Origin: Bacillota bacterium
Lineage (GTDB): Bacteria; Bacillota; Bacilli; Paenibacillales; Paenibacillaceae
DNA length: 5,597 nucleotides
Reading direction: 5' to 3'
Assembly (NCBI GenBank): GCA_023386495.1
Contig: JAEWJS010000006.1
Coordinates: forward strand, 1 to 5,597
Position numbers and translations under genes: made by a program. Shown here piece by piece: positions 1 through 5,180 of the stretch. The notes beneath the pieces were generated by a model that saw nothing but the letters and a program-made list of their open reading frames with translations, did not search any database and was not told the DNA's origin. How positions within the stretch are numbered: position 1 is the stretch's first letter; the number at the start of each line of letters is the position of its first letter.

Positions 1-58
1 CTACTGCTACTGCTACTGCTACTGCTCCTGCTCCTGCTACTGCTACTGCTACTTCTGC
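1..58. repeat. Hexanucleotide tandem repeat (CTACTG)n with CTCCTG variants
   Basis: About nine tandem CTACTG-type units are visible. Four CTACTG copies are followed by two CTCCTG copies, then further CTACTG copies ending in CTACTT at about 54. The unit is a multiple of three, so changes in copy number would keep the reading frame. The array starts at the window edge, so its full length is unknown. Confidence 0.85.
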
Positions 59-92
59 TGCCCCTCACCTATTGGTACGCGAGCCACTGTAG
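1..92 (+). CDS. 3' end of an unidentified protein with a Thr/Ala/Pro repeat tail (partial)
   Basis: Reading frame 3 is open from the window edge to a TAG at 90-92. It encodes an alternating Thr-Ala tract interrupted by two Pro-Ala units, then a short non-repetitive end, SAAPHLLVREPL. Ala/Thr/Pro tracts of this kind are common in flexible tails or linkers, so this is the most protein-like frame. Frame 1 gives poly-Leu and runs on into galT antisense, and frame 2 gives Tyr-Cys repeats. The - strand frames hit stops at once or lack a start. Function cannot be named. The ACT/GCT codons are T-ending, unlike the GC-rich third positions of the neighbouring genes, so the tract may have grown by slippage. 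The stretch could also be a non-coding microsatellite. Confidence 0.4.
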   Translation, partial: TATATATAPAPATATATSAAPHLLVREPL

Positions 93-142
93 GAGCATGT
101 GCGAGTGCGGGGGAAGGTGCCACGCGAATAAGACCGCACACG

Positions 143-160
143 CGATGCTGGGTTGCATCG
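143..160. terminator. Small inverted repeat between convergent genes, weak terminator candidate
   Basis: CGATGC at 143-148 and GCATCG at 155-160 form a perfect 6-bp stem with a 6-nt loop. It lies between the end of the left-hand + gene and the end of galT, where transcription from both sides should stop. No T-tract follows on either strand, so intrinsic termination is doubtful. Confidence 0.25.
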
Positions 161-175
161 GAGTGTACGGCCTGC

Positions 176-203
176 CTAGCAGTTTAATAATCCGAGTTGC
201 TAG
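176..203 (-). terminator. Inverted repeat just after the galT stop codon
   Basis: CTAGCA at 176-181 and TGCTAG at 198-203 are complementary arms around a 16-nt AT-rich loop. They start one base beyond the galT stop codon. The position suits a 3'-end structure for the gal operon, but the stem is only 6 bp, the loop is long and there is no downstream U-tract. It may stabilise the mRNA or be chance. Confidence 0.25.
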
Positions 204-1799
204 TTACTGCCGGCGGACGAGGCCTGCGCTGCCCATGAAGGCTGCGAATGCGGCGCGTCCCGGCTCATCCTGCTTGAAAACGCCGGCATCGAGCAGCACT
301 TCCTCGAACTTGCGGCCGACCTCGTCCCGCAGCAAGGTCCCGGCCTGCTCGGCCGTCAGCGACGTGCCGCAGCGTTCGACCAACTGCGCAATCCAAGGCG
401 CATGCGCCGCCAGCGGATGGCCGGCTGCCGCAACAACCTGCGCATCATAGGGAATTGCGCCTGTCAGATACGACGCAATCTGCGCCATCTCTTCCTTCAG
501 CCGTCCCGGAAGGACGGCGAGACCCATCACCTCGATCAAGCCGATGTTCTCTTTCTTAATATGATGCAGATGCCGATGCGGATGGAAGATCCCATCCGGA
601 TGTTCGTCGCTGACGCGATTGTTGCGAAGCACGAGATCGAGCTCGAACCCGCCGTCGGCCGTGCGCCGCGCAATCGGCGTCACGGTATTATGCGGCACGG
701 ACTCACCGCCATCGCCAACCGTATACGCGGCGATATCCGCGTCCGGATCGCTATAACCCGTCCACGCCTCCAGCAGGCTGCAAGCCGCGGCATGCACGCT
801 TGCGCGGTCGAGGCCGTTCAGCCGGACGACAGCCATCGGCCACTGCACAATGCCCAGCGTTACGCCCGGATAGGCCGGATGGCTGTACACCGATTCGAGC
901 CGCGCCTTCGCCATCGCGAACGTATGCCGTCCGCCTTGGAAGTGGTCATGGTCGAGTATCGAACCGCCGACGATCGGCAGGTCGGCATTCGAACCGACGA
1001 AATAATGCGGGAACTGCTCCAGAAAATCCAGCAGCCTAGCGAAGGTCGCCGGCGATATGCGCATCGGCACGTGCTCGCCTTTCAGGATGATACAGTGCTC
1101 GTTGTAATACACGTAAGGCGAATACTGGAAGTACCAGCGCTCGTCCTGAAGCGGCAGCGGCAGAATGCGCAGGTTCTGCCTTCCGGGGTGGTTCGCCCTG
1201 CCGGCATAGCCGACGTTGTCGGCGCAGAGCAGGCAGCGCGGATACCCGCTTGGGGGCAGCGTCTTCAAGAGCGCGATCTCCCGCGGGTCCTTCTCCGGCT
1301 TCGAGAGATTGATCGTGATCTCCAGCTCCCCGTAGCCGGTCGGCTGTTTCCAATACTCATTCTTCTCGACGCGGTCCATTCGAATATAGTTCGCATCGAC
1401 GTTCAACTTGTAGAACGCGTCCGTCGCCTGCTCGATTCCGGATGCCGCAGCCGCGCTGCGAAAAGCCTCCGCCGTCTCCGAAGGTCGCGGCATCAGAAGC
1501 CCCATAATTCTGGCATCGAGCAGGTCGCGATACGTCATCGTGTTGTCCTCGAGCATCCCGCTCGATGCCGCGTAATCGAGCAGCGGCTCGAGCAGCTCCG
1601 AGGAACGGCCGGCTATTGGCGTACCGTCTGCCGCACCGCTCGGGGCAGGCTCCGCGAATCGGAACAAATCGATCAATGCGTTGCGTGCGTATGCCTCGTC
1701 CAGCGGCGCAAGCATACCGTTATGCACGGCATAGCGGACAAGCCGCTCGATCAGGACCTTCGCTTCTTCCGCCGATGGCGGCTCATGTAATTGCTGCAT
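204..1799 (-). CDS. galT: UDP-glucose--hexose-1-phosphate uridylyltransferase, class II GalT
   Basis: Cytosolic Leloir enzyme: UDP-glucose + galactose-1-phosphate gives UDP-galactose + glucose-1-phosphate. The 531-residue product has the length and motifs of the class II GalT family of Firmicutes, not the roughly 350-residue class I. Visible motifs are CLLC near 189-192, a conserved stretch NVGYAGRANHPGRQNL at 195-210, YNEHCII at 232-238, DLPIVGGSILDHDHFQGGRH at 273-292 with the HxHxQ nucleotidyl-transfer signature at His284/His286/Gln288, and HPHRHLHHIKKENIGLIEVMG at 406-426. The ATG at 1799 is chosen because AAGGGGAAGGA lies 9 nt upstream. A longer in-frame version from TTG at 1844 has no Shine-Dalgarno and its start sits in a hairpin. 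It is the last gene of the operon, 56 bases after galE, and appears intact. Confidence 0.95.
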   Translation of the reverse strand: MQQLHEPPSAEEAKVLIERLVRYAVHNGMLAPLDEAYARNALIDLFRFAEPAPSGAADGTPIAGRSSELLEPLLDYAASSGMLEDNTMTYRDLLDARIMGLLMPRPSETAEAFRSAAAASGIEQATDAFYKLNVDANYIRMDRVEKNEYWKQPTGYGELEITINLSKPEKDPREIALLKTLPPSGYPRCLLCADNVGYAGRANHPGRQNLRILPLPLQDERWYFQYSPYVYYNEHCIILKGEHVPMRISPATFARLLDFLEQFPHYFVGSNADLPIVGGSILDHDHFQGGRHTFAMAKARLESVYSHPAYPGVTLGIVQWPMAVVRLNGLDRASVHAAACSLLEAWTGYSDPDADIAAYTVGDGGESVPHNTVTPIARRTADGGFELDLVLRNNRVSDEHPDGIFHPHRHLHHIKKENIGLIEVMGLAVLPGRLKEEMAQIASYLTGAIPYDAQVVAAAGHPLAAHAPWIAQLVERCGTSLTAEQAGTLLRDEVGRKFEEVLLDAGVFKQDEPGRAAFAAFMGSAGLVRRQ

Positions 1800-1808
1800 G
1801 CCGTATCT

Positions 1809-1819
1809 TCCTTCCCCTT
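1809..1819 (-). promoter_or_regulatory. galT ribosome binding site
   Basis: On the - strand AAGGGGAAGGA ends 9 nt before the ATG at 1799. It decides the start against the upstream in-frame TTG at 1844, which has no purine tract before it. Confidence 0.75.
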
Positions 1820-1842
1820 GCCGTTCGCGCTCAGCCTTAGCC

Positions 1843-1857
1843 AAGCCGAGACGGCTT
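1843..1857 (-). repeat. Hairpin at the galE stop / galT leader
   Basis: AAGCCG and CGGCTT are perfect 6-bp arms around a 3-nt loop (TCT on the - strand). The hairpin takes in the last two bases of the galE stop codon. No U-tract follows, so it is unlikely to terminate transcription. It may act on mRNA stability or on galE-galT translation coupling. Confidence 0.5.
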
Positions 1858-2845
1858 ACTTATCGCCGTAACCGTCGGGATGCCTCTCATGCCAGGACCA
1901 AGCGCTGGCGATGATCGACTCCAGATTCGAGCGTTCCGGACGCCAGCCAAGCTCGCGGCGCGCACGCTCCGAAGAAGCGACCAATACGGCCGGATCGCCT
2001 GCGCGGCGCGGCTCGACGACGAGCGGGATCGCTCTGCCGGTCACGCGGCGTGCGGTCTCGACAACCTCGCGAACCGAATAGCCGTTGCCGCTGCCGAGGT
2101 TATAGATGGCGCTGTCCGCGCCGGTCCGCAGCTTCTCGACGGCAAGCACATGCGCATCCGCCAGGTCGCTGACGTGGATGTAGTCCCGAATGCAGGAGCC
2201 GTCCGCCGTATCGTAATCGTCGCCGAACATCGAGATATGCGGTCGCTGACCCAATGCGGCCTGCAGCACGAGCGGAATGAGATGGCTCTCCGGCTGATGG
2301 TCTTCGCCGATCTTGCCGCTCTCGTGGGCGCCGGCTGCATTGAAGTAGCGAAGCGATACGTAGCGAATGCCATGGGCCACGTCGAACCAGCGGATCATGC
2401 GTTCCATCGCCAGCTTCGTCTCGCCGTACGCATTCGTAGGCAGCGTGCGGTCCGTCTCTTCGATCGGCACGCGCTCCGGCTCGCCGTAGGTTGCCGCCGT
2501 GGACGAGAAGACGATGCGCCTGACGCCATGTTTATTCATCGCTTCGAGCAGGCATAGCGTGCCGTATACGTTGTTGTGGTAATATTTGCCGGGGTCCTTC
2601 ATGCTCTCGCCCACCAGCGAATTCGCTGCAAAATGAATGACCGCATCGATCTCGTTATCCGCGAATACGCGATCCAGGAACTCCGCGTCCCGAAGGTCTC
2701 CCTCGTACACCTTGCCGCCGAGCACCGCCGCGCGGTGACCCTGCTGCATATTGTCGACAACGACGATTTCTTCCCCGCGCTCGAGCAGAGCGGCTACTGC
2801 GTGCGAGCCGATATACCCCGCTCCGCCAGTCACTAATACTGCCAT
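1856..2845 (-). CDS. galE: UDP-glucose 4-epimerase
   Basis: NAD-dependent cytosolic enzyme interconverting UDP-galactose and UDP-glucose, which closes the Leloir cycle and also supplies UDP-galactose for polysaccharides. The 329 residues match the usual length of the extended SDR epimerases. Visible features: the Rossmann motif GGAGYIGSH at 7-15 (GxxGxxG), Asp31-Asn32 at the end of the second strand, GDL at 49-51, HFAA at 71-74, the catalytic SST at 114-116 with Tyr140 and Lys144 (YGETK), RYFNAAGA at 166-173, and GSCIRDYIHVSDLADAH at 216-232. ATG at 2845 is preceded by a strong AAGGGGGAGA. It sits between galK and galT. An ungapped by-eye alignment puts Leu288 at the position of E. coli Tyr299, which influences acceptance of N-acetylated sugars. 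Confidence 0.96.
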   Translation of the reverse strand: MAVLVTGGAGYIGSHAVAALLERGEEIVVVDNMQQGHRAAVLGGKVYEGDLRDAEFLDRVFADNEIDAVIHFAANSLVGESMKDPGKYYHNNVYGTLCLLEAMNKHGVRRIVFSSTAATYGEPERVPIEETDRTLPTNAYGETKLAMERMIRWFDVAHGIRYVSLRYFNAAGAHESGKIGEDHQPESHLIPLVLQAALGQRPHISMFGDDYDTADGSCIRDYIHVSDLADAHVLAVEKLRTGADSAIYNLGSGNGYSVREVVETARRVTGRAIPLVVEPRRAGDPAVLVASSERARRELGWRPERSNLESIIASAWSWHERHPDGYGDK

Positions 2846-2850
2846 ACCTA

Positions 2851-2860
2851 TCTCCCCCTT
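2851..2860 (-). promoter_or_regulatory. galE ribosome binding site
   Basis: AAGGGGGAGA on the - strand lies 5 nt before the galE ATG, allowing independent initiation after the 59-base galK-galE gap. Confidence 0.75.
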
Positions 2861-2880
2861 CGCTTCACCTGCATTGTGCT

Positions 2881-2904
2881 CACCGTCATCGTCACCGTCA
2901 CTGT
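2881..2904 (-). repeat. Four GRTGAC-type hexamer units after the galK stop
   Basis: Directly after the galK TAG the - strand reads AC, then AGTGAC, GGTGAC, GATGAC and GGTGAG: four hexamer units with one or two differences each. Their period of six keeps them in the galK reading frame. They form part of the galK-galE intergenic RNA. Confidence 0.6.
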
Positions 2905-4077
2905 CTATTGCAGACGCTCTACGCCATTGCCGATCGAGCAGACGTAGAAATCAGCCGTCAGGCCCGTCGCTTCGCGGTATTGACGTCCGACCTCTTCTTG
3001 GAACCGTTCCACGCTGTCCCGGTGCACCAGCGATACCGTACAGCCGCCGAAGCCTGCGCCGGTCATGCGCGAGCCGAGCACGCCGGGCACGCTGCGAGCC
3101 GCTTCGACCATGGCGTCCAGCTCGTCGCCCGTCACCTCATACAGGTCGCGCAGCGAATCATGCGAGCCGTTCATCAGCTGCCCGAAGGCTGCCAGGTCGC
3201 CCTGCTTCAGCACCTCGACGGACCGCTTCGTCCGATCGATCTCCTCCACGACGTGGCGCGCGCGTCTCCGCACGGTCTCGTCCGCGATCAAGTCCGCATG
3301 AGCGTTGAATTGCGCCAGATCAAGCTGCCCGAGCAGCTGCAAGTCCGGGAATGCCTGACGCAGATCGGACACGGCTTGCTCGCATTGGCTGCGTCGCTCA
3401 TTGTACTTCGAATCGACGAGCCCTCTGCGCTTGTTCGTATTGCCGATTACCAGCCGGTAGTCGCCGCTCGTAAAAGGAACAAGTTCGTACTCCAGCGTGT
3501 CGCACATGAGCAGAATGGCATGATCCTTGCGCCCGTTAGCTACCGCGAATTGATCCATAATGCCGCATTTGACGCCGTTGAATTCATTCTCGGACTTCTG
3601 CGCGAGCAGCGCGATCTTCACCGTGTCCGTCTCCTCTCCGGCCATGGAGAGCAGACCATATGCCGTCACGACTTCGATCGAAGCCGACGAGGACAGGCCG
3701 GATCCGTTCGGAATTTCGCCGTGATAGAGCAGGTCGAAGCCATGCCCGAACGACGTTCCCTGTTGCTGCAGCTCCCGCACGATTCCCTTCGGATAGTTCA
3801 TCCAATCGTCGCCCTCGTCATAGACGATCCCGTCGATCGGCAGTTGCTTCCTGAGCGCGAAGTTCGTCGTGGCCAGGCCCAGCATCCGATCTTCGCGCGC
3901 TCTTGCGAGCATCGTCGTGCCGAAGGTCAGCGCCGCAGGAAAAACATACCCGCCGTTGTAATCCGTATGTTCGCCGATCAAGTTCACGCGCCCCGGCGCA
4001 TGAAATGCCGCAATGCCTTCCTCGCTGCCTCCGTACAATTCAATGAACCGCTTCTTCAGTTGTTGGATATCTGCCAT
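2905..4077 (-). CDS. galK: Galactokinase
   Basis: GHMP-superfamily kinase that phosphorylates alpha-D-galactose with ATP to galactose-1-phosphate, the entry step of the Leloir pathway. Its 390 residues match typical bacterial galactokinases. Visible motifs: the galactokinase signature GRVNLIGEHTDY at 29-40, which binds the sugar (Arg30, Glu36, His37, Asp39 in the conserved places); the ATP-binding GHMP loop PNGSGLSSSASIE at 123-135; the catalytic Asp175 within CGIMDQF at 171-177; and the C-terminal motif MTGAGFGGCTVSL at 338-350. No key residue is missing. The ATG at 4077 follows GAGGGA with a 10-nt spacer. It is the first gene of the operon, with galE 59 bases downstream, and it diverges from the AraC-type regulator. 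A + strand ORF covers it in exact codon register and is rejected as a codon-usage shadow. Confidence 0.96.
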   Translation of the reverse strand: MADIQQLKKRFIELYGGSEEGIAAFHAPGRVNLIGEHTDYNGGYVFPAALTFGTTMLARAREDRMLGLATTNFALRKQLPIDGIVYDEGDDWMNYPKGIVRELQQQGTSFGHGFDLLYHGEIPNGSGLSSSASIEVVTAYGLLSMAGEETDTVKIALLAQKSENEFNGVKCGIMDQFAVANGRKDHAILLMCDTLEYELVPFTSGDYRLVIGNTNKRRGLVDSKYNERRSQCEQAVSDLRQAFPDLQLLGQLDLAQFNAHADLIADETVRRRARHVVEEIDRTKRSVEVLKQGDLAAFGQLMNGSHDSLRDLYEVTGDELDAMVEAARSVPGVLGSRMTGAGFGGCTVSLVHRDSVERFQEEVGRQYREATGLTADFYVCSIGNGVERLQ

Positions 4078-4087
4078 TGTGTCACAT

Positions 4088-4093
4088 TCCCTC
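4088..4093 (-). promoter_or_regulatory. galK ribosome binding site
   Basis: GAGGGA within a purine-rich GA run lies 10 nt before the galK ATG. The spacing is slightly long but workable. The AATGTGAC repeat half-site at 4081-4088 touches it. Confidence 0.6.
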
Positions 4094-4113
4094 TCTCTTC
4101 AGATTGACCGATT

Positions 4114-4121
4114 GTGATCAC
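4114..4121. promoter_or_regulatory. GTGATCAC palindrome in the galK leader
   Basis: A perfect 8-bp palindrome in the predicted galK 5' untranslated region, about 37 bases upstream of the start codon. It resembles the core of several operator types but is too short to assign. Confidence 0.25.
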
Positions 4122-4136
4122 GAAGCGTCTTGCTTC
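4122..4136 (-). other. Hairpin at the predicted 5' end of the galK mRNA
   Basis: On the - strand GAAGC, a 5-nt loop AAGAC, then GCTTC. If the -10 at 4144-4149 is right, transcription starts near 4137 and the mRNA would begin with this 5-bp stem. Known 5'-terminal stems can slow decay; that role here is inference. Confidence 0.3.
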
Positions 4137-4143
4137 TAGTGTC

Positions 4144-4172
4144 AGTATAAGGCAACCGCAGGCTGGAAGCGA
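4144..4172 (-). promoter_or_regulatory. Predicted galKET promoter: good -10, poor -35
   Basis: The - strand carries TATACT at 4144-4149, five of six matches to the sigma-A -10. With a 17-bp spacer the -35 would be TCGCTT at 4167-4172, only two of six; with 18 bp it is TTCGCT, three of six. A good -10 with a defective -35 is the usual form of an activator-dependent promoter and fits control by the divergent AraC-type protein. The implied start near 4137 leaves a leader of about 60 nt. Confidence 0.5.
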
Positions 4173-4177
4173 ATGGT
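4164..4177. promoter_or_regulatory. cre-like sequence (possible CcpA site)
   Basis: TGGAAGCGAATGGT fits the relaxed catabolite-responsive element pattern TGNAANCGNWNNCW at every fixed position but one (G where C is expected). It lies over the galK -35 region, where a bound CcpA would block RNA polymerase. The right half is weak, so this is a candidate only. Confidence 0.3.
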
Positions 4178-4206
4178 CGAAAGTGTCTGCTGCATGGATT
4201 AATGTG
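4171..4206 (-). promoter_or_regulatory. Direct repeat with 21-bp spacing, candidate AraC-family operator
   Basis: On the - strand the pattern CAC-n-TT-nnn-CCAT-n-C occurs twice, at 4206-4192 and at 4185-4171, exactly 21 bp apart. Ten of 15 bases are identical. The downstream copy ends inside the predicted -35 of galK. AraC-family activators typically bind tandem half-sites about two helical turns apart, the promoter-proximal one overlapping the -35. Confidence 0.4.
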
Positions 4207-4219
4207 ACCTCCTAAGCCG

Positions 4220-4234
4220 ATCGGATTATCCGAT
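4220..4234. promoter_or_regulatory. 15-bp palindrome between the divergent promoters
   Basis: ATCGGA at 4220-4225 and TCCGAT at 4229-4234 are perfect arms around TTA. The right arm covers the position where the regulator's -35 would lie (4227-4232). It may be an operator for a dimeric regulator. AraC proteins usually prefer direct repeats, so the binder could be something else. Confidence 0.4.
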
Positions 4235-4246
4235 TCCCACTAACTG

Positions 4247-4255
4247 TGGTATGAT
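4247..4255 (+). promoter_or_regulatory. Extended -10 promoter for the AraC-type regulator
   Basis: TGGTATGAT contains the TG-n extension plus TATGAT, five of six matches to the -10. The -35 region (TATCCG) is poor, which extended -10 promoters tolerate. The start would fall near 4262, giving a leader of about 35 nt before the ribosome binding site and CTG. TATAGT at 4261-4266 is a weaker alternative. Confidence 0.45.
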
Positions 4256-4283
4256 TCCTCTATAGTTAACCATAAGAAGAGAT

Positions 4284-4289
4284 GGAGGG
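4284..4289 (+). promoter_or_regulatory. Ribosome binding site that points to a CTG start
   Basis: GGAGGG lies 6 nt before an in-frame CTG at 4296. The first ATG, at 4320, is 30 nt away and has no purine tract of its own in front of it. Confidence 0.6.
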
Positions 4290-4295
4290 ATAGCG

Positions 4296-5180
4296 CTGTC
4301 TGATCCGCACATTTACGCGATGCCGGCCGAGTCCTACACCGTTGTGTCGAATCCGGTCTCGATCGAGCACGGCGACTTGAACGTGCTGTTCAGCGGGGAG
4401 AGCCAGACGAAGCCAGGGCATAAGCTCGGTCCGAAAGTGTATGATCTCTACCTTCTGCACCATGTGCTCGCCGGGCACGGCACCTTCTGGCAAGGCGACC
4501 ATGCCTATGCGATCGGGCCGGGACAATCCTTCCTTATACGTCCCGAGACGCTCGTCGCCTACGAATCGGACGGCGCGAAGCCGTGGCGTTACCGGTGGAT
4601 CGCCTTCGCCGGAGCGAGCAGCGAGGAGATGCTGGCCGCGGTCGGCTTGTCCCAGATGGAAGGAAGCCCGATTATCGATACGGGCGCAAGCGGCAAGCCT
4701 GCCGCTTACTTCCGCCGAGTGCAGCGCACGTTCCGGGAAGGCGGCCCGTACGCGCATATCGAGGCGGCCGGCCTGCTCCGGCTTCTATTCGCCGAATACG
4801 GAAGAGCGCTCGCCGCACAGCAGGGCGAGCAGCCGCCCCGGCTCGGCGAAGAGAACGGCTTGGTGCAGCAGGTCATCCGGTACTTGTCCACGCAATATAC
4901 GGAGCCGGTCTCGATCGAACGAATGGCCGACACGCTCGGCTTCAATCGCGCCTATCTGTCGAGAGCGTTCAAGCGGCATACCGGCATGACGCCGGTCAAC
5001 TTCCTGCTCAAGCTCCGAATCGACAAAGCGCGCCAGCTCCTTCGCGAACGGAAGGAGCTGACGACGCAGCAGATCGCCGCTTCGGTCGGCTTTCAGGACC
5101 CCTTGTACTTCTCGAAGCAATTCCGCAGAATGTACGGCCAGCCGCCGAGCGCTTATCGCGAGGAGATGCGCCGCGTCTGA
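4296..5180 (+). CDS. AraC-family transcriptional regulator, divergent from galKET
   Basis: Cytosolic DNA-binding regulator of 294 residues from CTG at 4296, or 286 from ATG at 4320. Numbering from CTG: an N-terminal cupin-like sensor domain at about 40-100 (YLLHHVLAGHGTF, then GPGQSFLIRPETLVAYESD) fits the AraC_binding family. The C-terminal double helix-turn-helix spans about 189-294, with helix regions VSIERMADTLGFNRAYLSR at 205-223 and LTTQQIAASVGFQDPLYFSK at 255-274, ending in the family-typical GQPPSAYR. CTG is preferred because GGAGGG sits 6 nt before it; an annotation limited to ATG/GTG/TTG would use 4320. The divergent position next to galK and the weak galK -35 suggest it activates galKET, with galactose or a related sugar as the possible ligand. 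That target and ligand are inferred. Its last codons and stop lie in the first copy of a tandem repeat. Confidence 0.9.
   Translation: MSDPHIYAMPAESYTVVSNPVSIEHGDLNVLFSGESQTKPGHKLGPKVYDLYLLHHVLAGHGTFWQGDHAYAIGPGQSFLIRPETLVAYESDGAKPWRYRWIAFAGASSEEMLAAVGLSQMEGSPIIDTGASGKPAAYFRRVQRTFREGGPYAHIEAAGLLRLLFAEYGRALAAQQGEQPPRLGEENGLVQQVIRYLSTQYTEPVSIERMADTLGFNRAYLSRAFKRHTGMTPVNFLLKLRIDKARQLLRERKELTTQQIAASVGFQDPLYFSKQFRRMYGQPPSAYREEMRRV

Noticed and set aside
105..139. GTGCGG / CCGCAC inverted repeat as a terminator
   Set aside because: Six-bp arms with a 23-nt loop and no T-tract; expected by chance in GC-rich DNA.
97..450. Cys/Ser-rich 117-codon + strand ORF starting just after the left-hand gene
   Set aside because: An AGGAG lies only one base before its ATG, too close to work, and most of it is antisense to galT. 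It is a continuation of the poly-Leu frame, not a separate gene.
402..1790. 462-codon + strand ORF antisense to galT
   Set aside because: Same in-register effect as with galK; galT on the other strand has full family motifs and a good ribosome binding site.
1797..1844. Longer galT from TTG at 1844
   Set aside because: No Shine-Dalgarno, start inside a hairpin, and a strong ribosome binding site serves the ATG at 1799.
1880..2557. 225-codon + strand ORF antisense to galE
   Set aside because: In-register shadow of galE with no domain-like sequence.
4082..4087. ATG-TGA start-stop pair just before galK
   Set aside because: It is a minimal start-stop that happens to overlap the spacer between the ribosome binding site and the galK ATG; nothing else supports a regulatory upstream ORF.
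2908..4107. 399-codon + strand ORF covering all of galK antisense
   Set aside because: It is in exact codon register with galK. In that register an antisense stop needs a TTA, CTA or TCA codon in the sense gene, which GC-rich genes avoid. Its translation is Arg/His-rich with no recognisable motif.
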